Shown piece by piece: positions 1 to 9,470 of a stretch of DNA of 64,000 nucleotides. A program made the translations under genes and the position numbers. The DNA lies in the NCBI GenBank assembly GCA_043808235.1, contig JAZDFC010000004.1, forward strand, positions 124,001-188,000, in the 5' to 3' direction. The stretch's first letter is position 1. Each line of letters opens with the position of its first letter. The notes below the pieces were generated by a model. It was not told where the DNA came from, made no database searches, and worked only from the letters and a program-made list of their open reading frames with translations. This DNA is from JAZDFC01 sp043808235. Its GTDB lineage: Bacteria; Bacteroidota; Ignavibacteria; Ignavibacteriales; Melioribacteraceae.

Positions 1-904
1 TTTGAGCGGGATAAATTTGAACCGGTGCCAAAATTGATGTTGTGAAACTACGAACTTCCGTGTAATTACTAAATTTTGCCCCGTTGTTCGACCGCACTCT
101 CCAGTAATAAGTTTTTAGTCCCGTCTCTAAATTTTTTGCGGTTGTGCTTACACTCGGAGGTGTAACGGCAAAGCTATCCGCATATACCATTTGGGTAAAT
201 GATTGATCCTCGGCAATTTCAAGATAATAGAGAACAGCATCCTCTACCAACGTCCAGGAAAATCTTTGACCTGTACCAACACCGGTAATTCCATCAACCG
301 GCTCCATTAATGTTGGTGGATTTGGTGCCGATTCATTCATACCTATTTTTGTAATAAACATTTCTATTTTATCATTTGGATTATCGTTATTATCTCTTGG
401 GGAATTTTCAATATCATCAACCACATCCATGCCGCTAATAACTACACCGTAAGCCGTGTAATTTCCATCAAGACCTGTATTATCGGCAGTATTTATATAA
501 AATTGTGAGGTGGCGCTATTGATATCGGTGTCCCTTGCTGCGCCTATAATTCCTGTTAAGTGCGACACTTTTGAAAATTCGGCAGGAACCGTAGCCTGGG
601 ATGGGTCCCCATTCCCCCATGTATTTCTTGGTCCGTGTTTCGAGTTCGGATCGCCGCCTTGAATTACAAAGTTCGGTACAACACGATGCCAAGCAGTGCT
701 GTCGTACATTTGCACTGTAACAAGACTATCGAAGTTTGCACAATGCAGCGGAGCGATAAGAGGGAACAACTCAATCGTGATATCTCCAATATAGATGCCT
801 GCTCTTTCGTTTCTGATTTTGTATTGCGGTCTGCCTGTCTGAGCGGAAATAATTGAAAGGCTTATCAAAAATAAAAATAATGAACAAAGAATTTGTTTTT
901 TCAT
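1..904 (-). CDS. Secreted cyclophilin-type peptidyl-prolyl isomerase with C-terminal fibronectin-like region (3' end outside window)
   Basis: Reading the minus strand from the ATG at 904, the frame stays open to base 1, so the C-terminus lies outside the window. A signal peptide (MKKQ start, hydrophobic core, cut near SAQ) precedes a cyclophilin domain at about residues 25-190. The core signatures are present: WHRVVPNFVIQGGD, whose Arg corresponds to the catalytic Arg of cyclophilin A, then SQFYI and a GLDGNYTAYGVV stretch. From about residue 195 there is a fibronectin type III-like module (PPTLMEPVDG to RSFTT), and a second one seems to begin at the edge. By family, it catalyses cis-trans isomerisation of X-Pro bonds, here in the periplasm or outside the cell. 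It faces away from the FKBP gene across a 219-bp gap. The cyclophilin call is firm; the role of the extra modules is unknown. Confidence 0.9.
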   Translation of the reverse strand, partial: MKKQILCSLFLFLISLSIISAQTGRPQYKIRNERAGIYIGDITIELFPLIAPLHCANFDSLVTVQMYDSTAWHRVVPNFVIQGGDPNSKHGPRNTWGNGDPSQATVPAEFSKVSHLTGIIGAARDTDINSATSQFYINTADNTGLDGNYTAYGVVISGMDVVDDIENSPRDNNDNPNDKIEMFITKIGMNESAPNPPTLMEPVDGITGVGTGQRFSWTLVEDAVLYYLEIAEDQSFTQMVYADSFAVTPPSVSTTAKNLETGLKTYYWRVRSNNGAKFSNYTEVRSFTTSILAPVQIYPAQ

Positions 905-1123
905 CGCCACATCCCATTAGTTTCTTGATAAAATATAATGTATTTCCCGTTTACTTGCATTATCATAAAATTTGACCAATGTTAAATTCTCATTAATGAA
1001 TTTTTATTTTCACATCAAGTAAATTCCACAATTGGTAAAATTTTTATTCAAAAAGAAAAAATTGTAACTCAAAACCGTTTCGGTTAATTTTCGACCTCAT
1101 TTTTATTCATAAACGGAGAACCA

Positions 1124-1825
1124 ATGAAGACGTACCTTAGTGCAGTATTGATGTTTTTGCTTTCAGTAAATTTATTTTCACAGGATAATAAGATTACTAA
1201 AGATTCACTTATAACACTCGAACAAAAAGTTAGTTATTCAATTGGGCAGGATATTGGAACCAACTTTAAAATGCAGGGTATTGACATTATAACCGACATA
1301 TTATCGCAAGGCGTAAAGGACGCAATGGCGGATACATCATTGTTAACAGAAGATGAAATGAATGCCGTTCTTAATGAATTCCAGCAGATTGTAGCACAAA
1401 AACAAGAAGCAAAGCGTAAAGTGGAAGCCGAAATAAATATCAAAGAGGGCGATGATTTTTTTGCTCAAAATAAAACGAAAGAAGGAGTTGTAACTCTACC
1501 AAGCGGACTTCAATACAAAGTTATTACCAAAGCCGAAGGACCGAAACCTGCAGATACAAGCAAAGTGACAGTTCATTACCGTGGTTATTTTATCGATGGC
1601 AAAGAATTCGATAGCTCGATAAAAAGAAATCAGCCGGCGACTTTCCCGGTTAAAGGCGTAATAAAAGGCTGGACGGAAGCGTTGATGCTAATGAGCGTTG
1701 GCGAGAAATGGGAATTATATATTCCTTACCAACTCGCATACGGCGAATTTGGCAAGCAGCCTGTTATTCCTCCGGCTAAAGCTCTTTTGTTTGAAGTAGA
1801 ATTAATTAGCATTGACGGGAAGTAA
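1124..1825 (+). CDS. Secreted FKBP-type peptidyl-prolyl isomerase (Mip/FkpA-like)
   Basis: The protein is 233 residues with a signal peptide ending near LFSQ. An N-terminal helical segment (about 25-115) contains the FKBP-N signature KVSYSIGQDIG and a Gln/Glu/Lys-rich helix that in Mip/FkpA proteins forms the dimerising stalk. The FKBP catalytic domain (about 120-230) shows VTVHYRGYFIDGKEFDSS, VIKGWTEAL, GEKWELYIP and a C-terminal VELISI strand. Established family role: prolyl isomerase and chaperone for exported proteins. The gene stands alone on the plus strand, divergent from a cyclophilin gene, so two unrelated secreted isomerases share one intergenic region. A hairpin follows the stop codon. 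The call is firm; the exact subfamily name is not. Confidence 0.93.
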   Translation: MKTYLSAVLMFLLSVNLFSQDNKITKDSLITLEQKVSYSIGQDIGTNFKMQGIDIITDILSQGVKDAMADTSLLTEDEMNAVLNEFQQIVAQKQEAKRKVEAEINIKEGDDFFAQNKTKEGVVTLPSGLQYKVITKAEGPKPADTSKVTVHYRGYFIDGKEFDSSIKRNQPATFPVKGVIKGWTEALMLMSVGEKWELYIPYQLAYGEFGKQPVIPPAKALLFEVELISIDGK

Positions 1826-1841
1826 ACTTGTATGAAGCTTG

Positions 1842-1868
1842 GGGCAGGCTGTGCTAATTCACCTGCCC
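1842..1868 (+). terminator. Hairpin after the FKBP gene
   Basis: A 7-bp perfect inverted repeat (GGGCAGG at 1842-1848, CCTGCCC at 1862-1868) with a 13-nt loop starts 16 bp after the FKBP stop and is followed by a short AAATTTTAT run. It may terminate transcription, but the loop is long and the T-run weak. It also lies between convergent genes. Confidence 0.4.
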
Positions 1869-1911
1869 AAATTTTATCCTCTCCAAATTAGCCACTAAAA
1901 TTTCGCCAATT

Positions 1912-3339
1912 TTAGAAAATATTATTGATAGAATATTCCAAGCCGATATTAAATACATGCAAATTTTTAATTGGTAAATACTTATATGTAATATTCAGAA
2001 GCTCAAATTCGGAATTGATACTTATATAAGGCTCAAACTGAATTTTATTGTAATTGCATTCAAAATTAAAATCACTAACTACTGGAAGGGTCTCGCCATA
2101 GTCGGTTCGTTGCCAATGATATTCGGTAATATCAAAATTGTACTTTAACGAATAGTATAGCAAGCTTGCCCCAAGTCCGATACTAATCTGTTTGGATACA
2201 TAGTAAACTGGAAATCCAGTCTCAACAAAACAAGAAAAAGTAGAAAAATTTTTTATTTCGGATATATACCATCTGTAATAATTCCAGACACTTGGGTTGA
2301 ATACCAGGTAATTACTCGAAAACATTTTATTGTGATCGGGGCTTTCCACTTGCGAAGTAAAACTCATTATACCGAAATTAAGATTGATGGATGATAAAAA
2401 TGATTTTTCATTTCGGATTTTTATCTTAATTCCTGCCCCTAAAGTATATTTGTACGAAAAATATACCTTTACATTAAAGGTATAAAATTTAGTGGTATAT
2501 CTTTCTAAAGCTCTTTCAAATGTGTTAATAATAGACCAATCAAGTGAATGTTTATAGGAATATTCACCGAATATTCTTAGTGCAGGTTCAACTCTATATT
2601 CATCTTTGTAGAATGAATATATCAGATCACAAATTTCAAAATTTGGTTCATCTTCCTTGAGAATTGTCTTTTCTCTATCCAATAAATACCAATGATTGAT
2701 AATATCATTAATAGCAATCAATTTTTCTTCAGGTTGCAATAAGTCAAATTCCGCTACCGTCTTTTCGTACCCGGAAATTATTTTGAATTCCTCAGTCTTG
2801 TTGCGTTCTGCATATTTTATCGTTGGATCGTAATCGTTATATTCTTTTGTATAAAATAAAAATAGTATATAATCCATTCTGTTCTGATCGATAAGTATAT
2901 CCAACTTTTGGTGAATATAACTTGTATCAAATAGCAGATAATCCTTATTTAGAAAATCGTCAAAATAGGAAGTAATATAACCCGTATTGGAACCTAAATC
3001 GTTTCGTTTACAAATTCTTTCAACCTCTCTAGCAGCCCAATCATATTTATTTCGTAAAAAGTGGTTTCTTACATTTTTGTATGTCGTCCTGAGTGAATCT
3101 GTTTTCCCCTTATTTGTAGTATCACTGCCCATACTGATTGAATTAATATAGAAGTAATTAATTGCAGGATTTAATTTTGAGTTGAAGATCAAATTATAAG
3201 TTAATGTAGCCCTATCATATTCATCTGTTAAATATTTTTTAGGAATTTGCTTTTGGTATACGTCAAGTAAATTCTGGGAGCGCAATTCAACACTGCATAT
3301 GAGTAAAAGAAAACTTGTTAAATAGAATAATCTTTTCAT
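1912..3339 (-). CDS. Unrecognised secreted protein: helical N-terminal half, beta-barrel-like C-terminal half
   Basis: I do not recognise this 475-residue protein. It opens with a clear signal peptide (MKRLFYLTSFLLLICSVELRSQ). Residues about 25-280 look helical and polar, rich in Tyr, Asp and Lys. Residues about 285-475 show alternating hydrophobic/polar strands (for example VKVYFSYKYTLGAGIKIKI) and end in NNIF, an aromatic terminus typical of outer-membrane barrels. An AGGG sequence about 8 nt before the ATG supports the start. The next gene on the same strand has the same two-part design, so the pair may be distant paralogues. Outer-membrane location is inference; function is unknown. Confidence 0.7.
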   Translation of the reverse strand: MKRLFYLTSFLLLICSVELRSQNLLDVYQKQIPKKYLTDEYDRATLTYNLIFNSKLNPAINYFYINSISMGSDTTNKGKTDSLRTTYKNVRNHFLRNKYDWAAREVERICKRNDLGSNTGYITSYFDDFLNKDYLLFDTSYIHQKLDILIDQNRMDYILFLFYTKEYNDYDPTIKYAERNKTEEFKIISGYEKTVAEFDLLQPEEKLIAINDIINHWYLLDREKTILKEDEPNFEICDLIYSFYKDEYRVEPALRIFGEYSYKHSLDWSIINTFERALERYTTKFYTFNVKVYFSYKYTLGAGIKIKIRNEKSFLSSINLNFGIMSFTSQVESPDHNKMFSSNYLVFNPSVWNYYRWYISEIKNFSTFSCFVETGFPVYYVSKQISIGLGASLLYYSLKYNFDITEYHWQRTDYGETLPVVSDFNFECNYNKIQFEPYISINSEFELLNITYKYLPIKNLHVFNIGLEYSINNIF

Positions 3340-3469
3340 ACTTGTTTCCCTACTTGTTCAGAAATTTGAGTCGCCATATATTTCTTCAATGGGACAAAAT
3401 TCCAGGTCTATTATGCATTTATTGCCATTTAAGTATTACGTTCTTACTACAGAAAATGTTCATGACTAT

Positions 3470-4765
3470 TTAAAAAATAATCACGCCAATCCCCATCGAA
3501 AGAGAATAGTTAGCTCTCCCCACATACTCGATCTCATTAAAATTAGCTGATAGCATCATGTTGAAAAAGAACAATAAAATGCTGTCTGCATTGGGAATAT
3601 ATTCCGCGCCAAAAGAAGCGGTTGCTCTGAAAGTATCAGATATCTTTTGTTTGATATTGTACCTCTTGTAAACTGTCATTGTATCGTTCTGTAGAATTAA
3701 GGTGCCAGTGGATTGTGACTGCAAGCAATAAAGATATCCAAGCCCAAATGTTAAATATGGTCTGAATCCAGCTTCTCTTCTAAACAGCAATTTTGTGTAA
3801 ATATCAGCCGAATGGTTTTTGATTTTGAAATTATAAAATATTGCTTTCCCATCCGAACCCGAATTGTCGTAAGTAAATATCGAATGGCAATAGTTTACGC
3901 CCAGCATTAAATATTTATACATCGGAATAACACCGCCGATATTAAAACCGAATGTGAAGTTTGCGGGAAGGTTTTCAATTTTTATATTTGTCGGTACATC
4001 AGTTTCTCTGTCATAAAAATCTATTGTACCGTTTTCAATAGCATTTTTATTTATAAGACTTAGTTGAAATAAAATCCCAGTATAGTCAACTATTTCTTGT
4101 TGCTTCCAATAATTCTCTACTCTTGCCTTTTCGGTTATTTCCGACTTAATCTGAGATTTTATATTATATAAAGTATCGCATAAGTAAGAAAGTGTAGGAA
4201 ATATTTTCGCTCTATCGTGTGCAGATTGAGCGAGCTCATCCGCTTCCTTAAAATGAGCTGTTATAATTTCTTTCTTGATTAATTCAATTTTAGCCTGAAT
4301 TTCGCTTTCGACTTCTTTGAGGTACTTGTTCTTTAGCAATGTTGCAATTTGAAAAAATTTCATTGCTTCACTAAAGTTCGTGCTGATATATAGCAAAGAT
4401 TTTTTATATGCACTGTTAGCTAACGATCCTGCATATTCAATTCTAAAAACATCCTTTTTACTCGCGATATTTACAGTATAGTTTCTAACAGCAACCGTAT
4501 CATTCTCGGAAATATTACGACAGTAATCAATTATTTTGATCGTGTTTTCTTTTAACTTATTGTATTGATTCCTTAAATCCACATTCGGATTTGTTGTATA
4601 CAACGGATCATGCAAATCAAAAAACAATTGTACTGCATTTAAGTCTCCGAGTAGCAAGAGTGAATCTAAATTTGCTTCGTCGCTTTGAAAATTTACATAT
4701 ATTTGTCCGTAAACAGTTGTAAGAATACAAGCAAAGTGGAATAACGCAAAGAAAAGGATTTTCAT
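3470..4765 (-). CDS. Unrecognised secreted protein with the same two-part design as its neighbour
   Basis: The open frame begins at 4801, but the ATG at 4765 is preferred: a GGAGG lies 7 nt upstream and the product then begins with a normal signal peptide (MKILFFALFHFACILTTVYGQ). The resulting protein has 431 residues. The N-terminal half is polar and helical, with Lys/Glu-rich stretches that may form TPR-like hairpins (KFFQIATLLKNKYLKEVES). The C-terminal half has beta-strand alternation with Gly and aromatic residues (FTFGFNIGGV, YLTFGLGYLY) and ends GVIIF. This suggests a periplasmic domain followed by an outer-membrane barrel. It is transcribed towards the neighbouring similar gene, 130 bp away. 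I find no family name and give no function. Confidence 0.7.
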   Translation of the reverse strand: MKILFFALFHFACILTTVYGQIYVNFQSDEANLDSLLLLGDLNAVQLFFDLHDPLYTTNPNVDLRNQYNKLKENTIKIIDYCRNISENDTVAVRNYTVNIASKKDVFRIEYAGSLANSAYKKSLLYISTNFSEAMKFFQIATLLKNKYLKEVESEIQAKIELIKKEIITAHFKEADELAQSAHDRAKIFPTLSYLCDTLYNIKSQIKSEITEKARVENYWKQQEIVDYTGILFQLSLINKNAIENGTIDFYDRETDVPTNIKIENLPANFTFGFNIGGVIPMYKYLMLGVNYCHSIFTYDNSGSDGKAIFYNFKIKNHSADIYTKLLFRREAGFRPYLTFGLGYLYCLQSQSTGTLILQNDTMTVYKRYNIKQKISDTFRATASFGAEYIPNADSILLFFFNMMLSANFNEIEYVGRANYSLSMGIGVIIF

Positions 4766-5065
4766 TAATGACCCTCCAACATGATAAAAATTACACACCA
4801 TATTTTATAGTAATTTATTATACTAACCGCCGAATTAAATACTTTTAACACCTCAGATGAAAAATAATTGAAATATTCTTTTATTCAAAATATAAGTTTA
4901 TCATTGATATAACATACTAAATGGATTGGTTTCCCTGACAATGGAGATAAAACTAATAAGGCGAATTTCCTGGAGTAGTTAAAATTATTCCTGCGAAATC
5001 AAAAAAATAGTCGATTTTTTTTACGCTCCTTATTCTACAATTTTTTAATATATTTCATACGCACA
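4766..5065. other. Divergent intergenic region, AT-rich
   Basis: This 300-bp gap separates two divergent envelope-protein genes and must carry both their promoters. It is strongly AT-rich with long T and A runs. I see no convincing promoter pair, repeat, RNA gene or small coding frame in it. Confidence 0.5.
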
Positions 5066-5785
5066 ATGAAGGTCATGAATCACATATTGTTAATAATTAT
5101 GATTGTCCTGCCGGGACTGATCAATGCTCAATATTCCGGCGAAGGATTTGGATTTGCCTGCAATTACAGCTACACAACGACCTCAAGGTTGTATCTTAAT
5201 CCCAATGCTTCCGATCCGTTTACGCGAAATCAAAATATTCCCATGGATGATATATACGGCTATTCACTTGATGTTAGGTACAGACTTTCCGAATCAATAA
5301 TACTTGGCATTAACGCTGATCTGATTACTAAAACAGGAGTTTCCACCAATGTAGTTGTTATCTCGGATGCAAGTGTAATTTCTGTTGAAGCAGAAGATGG
5401 ATACAAACTCATTCCGTTGGAATTTTCCGCTTATTATCTGCTGCCTATCTCTGTGGAGAAATTTAAATTTTACATGGGCGGCGGAATTGGAATTTACTTC
5501 GGCAGCCACATCAGAAAATTCAAAGATGTTGAAGCTGTGAATGAAAACCGGAGTTTCGAATATGGTATTCAAGTCGCAGTAGGTATGGACTATATGATTA
5601 CAAATTTCTTTTCCGTGCGGGGAGAAATGAAATTCAGAGATCCGGAATTTGAGATGACGAGTACATACTCAAAAAAAGAATTTCAGATCGGCGAAACTAA
5701 GTATTCAATTCCACACGATAAATTCGATTCAAAAGTAAATATTGACGGCGCTACATTCTCAATCGGCGTTGTATTTCATTTGTAA
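5066..5785 (+). CDS. Small outer-membrane beta-barrel protein
   Basis: The protein is 239 residues with a signal peptide (MKVMNHILLIIMIVLPGLINAQ). The remainder is built of amphipathic strands: SLDVRYRLSESIILGINADLI, FKFYMGGGIGIYFGSH, YGIQVAVGMDYMITNFFSVRGEMKF and a final ATFSIGVVFHL. This matches the general pattern of the OmpW/PorT-like eight-strand barrels common in Bacteroidota. No catalytic motif is seen and the ligand is unknown. It is a single gene before aroK, with a 120-bp gap. The barrel assignment is inferred from strand pattern rather than from a named family. Confidence 0.75.
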   Translation: MKVMNHILLIIMIVLPGLINAQYSGEGFGFACNYSYTTTSRLYLNPNASDPFTRNQNIPMDDIYGYSLDVRYRLSESIILGINADLITKTGVSTNVVVISDASVISVEAEDGYKLIPLEFSAYYLLPISVEKFKFYMGGGIGIYFGSHIRKFKDVEAVNENRSFEYGIQVAVGMDYMITNFFSVRGEMKFRDPEFEMTSTYSKKEFQIGETKYSIPHDKFDSKVNIDGATFSIGVVFHL

Positions 5786-5870
5786 ATATTTTTCCCGGCG
5801 GATATAAGTAAGCCGTTCTCTCTTCATAAAAAACAATGCTAAAATGGATTTAAAGTTTACTGAATATGAT

Positions 5871-5878
5871 TATATTTG
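5871..5878 (+). promoter_or_regulatory. Possible -7 promoter element (TATATTTG) for aroK-aroB
   Basis: TATATTTG fits the Bacteroidota -7 consensus TAnnTTTG and lies 27 nt before the aroK ATG. A matching -33 TTG at the usual 19-21 bp spacing is not evident, so this is only a candidate. Confidence 0.35.
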
Positions 5879-5905
5879 CCCCCAACTTATTTGTAATCGA
5901 TACAG

Positions 5906-6454
5906 ATGAATGAACGGATTTATCTTTGCGGATTTATGACAAGCGGTAAAAGTACTATCGGACCGATACTTGCAAATGTACTCGGCTGGGATTTCTACGA
6001 TCTTGATAAAGTAATTGAAGAAAATGAAAAGAAAACAATCGTCCGGATCTTTGAAGATAGCGGAGAAGAGTATTTCAGACAAATCGAATCTGAAACACTT
6101 AATAGATTCACAAAGAAAAAAAACGTTGTCATCGCTCTTGGCGGAGGAACGATTGCATGTCCTAAAAATTTGGAAACTATGAAGATGACCGGAAAGATTA
6201 TTTATTTAAAAGCTTCGCCTGAAATAATTTATGAAAGAATTAAAAATAAAATTGATAGACCGTTATTCCGCGATTTAGTGCTAAAGGAAAATTCGAAAGT
6301 AGAATTTATCTTACGCATAACGGAGCTTATGGAAAAACGAGAACCATTTTACGCTCAAGCCGATTTGGTTATTGATTCCGATAGGCATAAACTTGGGATA
6401 ACTGTCGATAGACTTGTTAAACAAATAACGACACTTTTACATGAAAAAAATTAA
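5906..6454 (+). CDS. aroK: Shikimate kinase
   Basis: This enzyme phosphorylates shikimate with ATP to shikimate 3-phosphate, the fifth step of the shikimate pathway to chorismate, in the cytoplasm. The 182-residue protein is of normal length. It has a P-loop at residues 9-17 (GFMTSGKST), the DLDKVIEE shikimate-binding/Mg region near 32-40, an FRQIE segment with the conserved Arg, the ALGGGT loop near 75, and an RPLF lid region. It is followed by aroB with a 14-bp overlap, so the two are translationally linked. The gene symbol aroK rather than aroL follows common usage for single-copy enzymes. Confidence 0.95.
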   Translation: MNERIYLCGFMTSGKSTIGPILANVLGWDFYDLDKVIEENEKKTIVRIFEDSGEEYFRQIESETLNRFTKKKNVVIALGGGTIACPKNLETMKMTGKIIYLKASPEIIYERIKNKIDRPLFRDLVLKENSKVEFILRITELMEKREPFYAQADLVIDSDRHKLGITVDRLVKQITTLLHEKN

Positions 6455-7532
6455 GATCAATATTCCCGGTCACCCGTATAATGTTTACGTTGGGCGGAAT
6501 GTTTTCGAACAACTAGTCCCCAAGATTCACGAAGGGGGATTAAGTAAGAATGCGCTTTTCGTTATCGATGAAAATGTTGTAGGATTCCACACAAAGGTTT
6601 TGGAGAAAATGGATCGCACAGAATTTAAGAAGGTGTCAACATTAGTGATTAAAGCCACCGAACCTTTGAAAAGCCGATTAACTTTAGAAAAAATATATAA
6701 GAAATTATTGGATGAAAACTTTGGAAGGGATAGTATAATCGTTGCAATTGGTGGTGGGATTACCGGGGATATTTCAGGTTATGCCGCGGCTACATTTATG
6801 AGAGGAATTCAGTATATTCAGATCCCCACGACTTTACTCGCTGCTGTTGATAGTTCCGTGGGAGGTAAAACCGGCATCAATTTTTCCAATACAAAAAATA
6901 TCATCGGCGCATTCAAGCAACCCGAATTTGTTTTGATTGATACGGATTTTTTTCAAACACTTCCACGTAGAGAAATTATCTGCGGCATCGGTGAGGTGAT
7001 GAAATACGCCTATTTAACAGATAAAAAGTTATTCGATTTTATATCGAACGAACTGGACGATCTCATTGGATTGAAGGAGAAAGTAGTCGAGAATGTTATT
7101 ATTGAAACAGTGAAATTTAAGGGCGCTGTTGTGGAAGCAGATGAAAAGGAAACGGGATTGCGAAAGATTTTAAATCTCGGCCATACATTTGCTCACGCTG
7201 TTGAGGTTGATCAAAAATATAAGATAAAACATGGCGAGGCAGTAGTTGTAGGTCTTGCTTGTTCTTTATTTCTTTCCCGCAAGTTGAATTTATTTACCAA
7301 TCAGAGATTGAATGAGTTCCTGGCATTACCGCTTCAATTGAAAAAGAAGATAAGGATAAAAAAATACGACCTTGCAAAAATGATTGATACAATGAGTCGC
7401 GATAAAAAGAACCGTGATAACAAAATCAAATTTGTTTTGGTGAAAGATATCGCACAAATTATTCCCGACGTGGAAGCAGGGATTGGTGATGTAAAATATG
7501 CAGTGACAGAAGCGATAAAATTATTTCAATAA
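6441..7532 (+). CDS. aroB: 3-dehydroquinate synthase
   Basis: It converts DAHP to 3-dehydroquinate, the second step of the shikimate pathway, using NAD and a divalent metal. The 363 residues match the family length. Visible signatures are the NAD-binding GGGITGDISGYAAATFMRG, PTTLLAAVDSSVGGKTGIN, the metal-region Glu in GIGEVMKYAYL, and the metal-binding His motif NLGHTFAHAVE, followed by KIKHGEAV. The gene overlaps the end of aroK by 14 bp, so steps 2 and 5 of the pathway are co-expressed. No other aro gene is present in the window. The assignment is firm. Confidence 0.97.
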   Translation: MKKIKINIPGHPYNVYVGRNVFEQLVPKIHEGGLSKNALFVIDENVVGFHTKVLEKMDRTEFKKVSTLVIKATEPLKSRLTLEKIYKKLLDENFGRDSIIVAIGGGITGDISGYAAATFMRGIQYIQIPTTLLAAVDSSVGGKTGINFSNTKNIIGAFKQPEFVLIDTDFFQTLPRREIICGIGEVMKYAYLTDKKLFDFISNELDDLIGLKEKVVENVIIETVKFKGAVVEADEKETGLRKILNLGHTFAHAVEVDQKYKIKHGEAVVVGLACSLFLSRKLNLFTNQRLNEFLALPLQLKKKIRIKKYDLAKMIDTMSRDKKNRDNKIKFVLVKDIAQIIPDVEAGIGDVKYAVTEAIKLFQ

Positions 7533-7592
7533 AATTGTAAAACACAAACGCAGAAATCAAATAACAAAGCAAAATTTAAAAGAATTACGGAA

Positions 7593-9341
7593 ATGAAATC
7601 AAGTTATATTAAGATAAATTCAGAGAAACAAATTAATTTACTTATAATTGTATTGGTCTTCTTAATAATGAACAATCCAATCAAGCCCCAGGAGTTTAGA
7701 GAAACACGCGCTGTATGGTTAGCTACAAATTACCGATTGGATTGGCCGCCCCCAACATTTGATCAGAAGATTCAGATTGATCGGTTAACCGAAATAATGG
7801 ATGACATTAAAGATAAAAATCTCAACACAGTATTTTTCCAGGTTCGCAGTAATGGAACGGTAATGTTCAAGTCGTCATATGAACCATTCTCCTCGTACTT
7901 TACCGGTCAAACTGATAATCTTCCCGATTACGATCCGCTTGAACTGGCAATTAACCTTGCCCATAAACGGGGATTGGAGCTCCATGCATGGTTGAATGTT
8001 ACGCGAAGTTATGCAACCTCGGAAGAAAAAATTCTGAACCACCCGAAGCATCTTTATAACACTCATCCAAATTGGCTTGTAAAATATTTTGAAGAAGGCA
8101 AAACAACTTATTGGATAGATCCCGGTTTGCCGGAAGCGCGAACTTACATTGCCGACATCGTTGCAGAGCTTGTATTAAAATACGATGTTGATGGGATTCA
8201 TCTCGATTTTATTAGATATCCGGGCAAAAATTTTGACGATGACTTTTCATACAAGATTTATGGAGAAGGACTGCCGATTGATGAATTTCGAAGAAATAAT
8301 ATTACGGATATTGTTCGGCAGATTCATGACCGCGTTAAGTCAATTAAACCGTTTGTAAAAATCGGCGCAGCTCCTATTGGAATTTACAAAAATATTGAAG
8401 GCGCAAGAGGATGGGAAGGTTACTTCGATATATATCAGGATTCAAGAAAGTGGTTGGAACTGGATTATGCCGATTATCTTGCACCACAAATTTATTGGGG
8501 GCTTGATGATAATCCCCGGTTTGATTTACTTGCTAAGGATTGGAAAAACAATTCATCCGGGAAAAGTATAATTCTCGGAATAGCGGCGTACAAACCCGAA
8601 GTTAAAACAGAGATGGAATCACTAATCAATTACTCGCGAGAGGTTGGAGCAGATGGAGTAGCGTTTTTTAGATACGAAAATATCAGCAACTATAATTTCT
8701 TGGCGTTCGATAATAAAGCATATCCTTCGGCAATGCCCTGGATTGATAATTACAATCCCAATCCGCCGGGGAATTTGCAATACGAGATTGTTTCCAGTGC
8801 ACCCGATCCAATCATCGTAAATTTAACCTGGGATTTTCCAAAAACAACCTCGAACGGAAACGGAATCGCTTATTACGCACTCTATAAAATGAACGATCCA
8901 TATCAAGCGCTTGAGCCAAAAAACTTGTACGAAATTTTCTCTTCGGATAAAAACCGGGTTTCGCTCGGCATCGAAAAACCGAGGCAGACAAAATATTACT
9001 TCACTTTAAAATCGGTTGATAAACTCTGGAATGAAAGTGAAAACTCCTCCAATATTATTGAATTAACTATCGACAATCTCGAAAACATTTCTTCGGGAAT
9101 ATCGTCGGCCACCAAATCGTATCTTGTTAAGGAAGGAAATACTTTTCTGTTAATGCTCGCTTCAAATACGAGCCAAGAGATTGAAGTTTATGGCGGAAAC
9201 GGCAGCAGAGATTATTTATTGATGACAAGAGAATTATCAGTTGGGAGAAACATTCTATTTTACGAAAAAGATCTTTCGAACCTTTCTCATCTCAAAATCA
9301 AATATAAGAAGTCGGGCAAGGAAGAGGTTTTAAATTTATGA
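7593..9341 (+). CDS. Secreted glycoside hydrolase-like protein, GHL10 (DUF187/YngK) family with fibronectin-like C-terminus
   Basis: The 582-residue protein has an N-terminal hydrophobic signal segment (LLIIVLVFLIMNNPIKPQ). It then shows the GHL10/DUF187 barrel: ETRAVWLATNYRLDWP at about 38, VFFQVRSNG, LHAWLNV, VDGIHLDFIRYP at about 206 and DYLAPQIYWG at about 295. Acidic residues in HLDFIRYP are typical of the putative active site. A fibronectin type III-like domain (NPPGNLQYEIV onward, about 390-480) and a further beta-rich tail follow. Family members are predicted glycosidases acting on peptidoglycan or other glycans; the substrate is not known. No T9SS tag is visible. It lies 60 bp after aroB, and the functional link is unclear. 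Confidence 0.88.
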   Translation: MKSSYIKINSEKQINLLIIVLVFLIMNNPIKPQEFRETRAVWLATNYRLDWPPPTFDQKIQIDRLTEIMDDIKDKNLNTVFFQVRSNGTVMFKSSYEPFSSYFTGQTDNLPDYDPLELAINLAHKRGLELHAWLNVTRSYATSEEKILNHPKHLYNTHPNWLVKYFEEGKTTYWIDPGLPEARTYIADIVAELVLKYDVDGIHLDFIRYPGKNFDDDFSYKIYGEGLPIDEFRRNNITDIVRQIHDRVKSIKPFVKIGAAPIGIYKNIEGARGWEGYFDIYQDSRKWLELDYADYLAPQIYWGLDDNPRFDLLAKDWKNNSSGKSIILGIAAYKPEVKTEMESLINYSREVGADGVAFFRYENISNYNFLAFDNKAYPSAMPWIDNYNPNPPGNLQYEIVSSAPDPIIVNLTWDFPKTTSNGNGIAYYALYKMNDPYQALEPKNLYEIFSSDKNRVSLGIEKPRQTKYYFTLKSVDKLWNESENSSNIIELTIDNLENISSGISSATKSYLVKEGNTFLLMLASNTSQEIEVYGGNGSRDYLLMTRELSVGRNILFYEKDLSNLSHLKIKYKKSGKEEVLNL

Positions 9342-9354
9342 TCGAAGAATGGAA

Positions 9355-9374
9355 CCCGGCAAAAAGATGCCGGG
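9355..9374. terminator. Strong GC hairpin after the glycosidase gene
   Basis: CCCGGCA at 9355-9361 pairs perfectly with TGCCGGG at 9368-9374 across a 6-nt loop, 13 bp after the stop codon. There is no T-run, so it is either a non-canonical terminator or one of the many intergenic palindromes of this genome. Confidence 0.4.
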
Positions 9375-9470
9375 CAGGAATGGTAAATGGGATGTGTACT
9401 ATTTTAGCTGACTATCATTTTAGAAAAATCAGATTCTACACTCGTCAATCATAAATCTAAATTCAGATGG

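Noticed and set aside
635..856. Plus-strand 73-residue frame
   Set aside because: It lies antisense to the conserved cyclophilin core and has no recognisable features.
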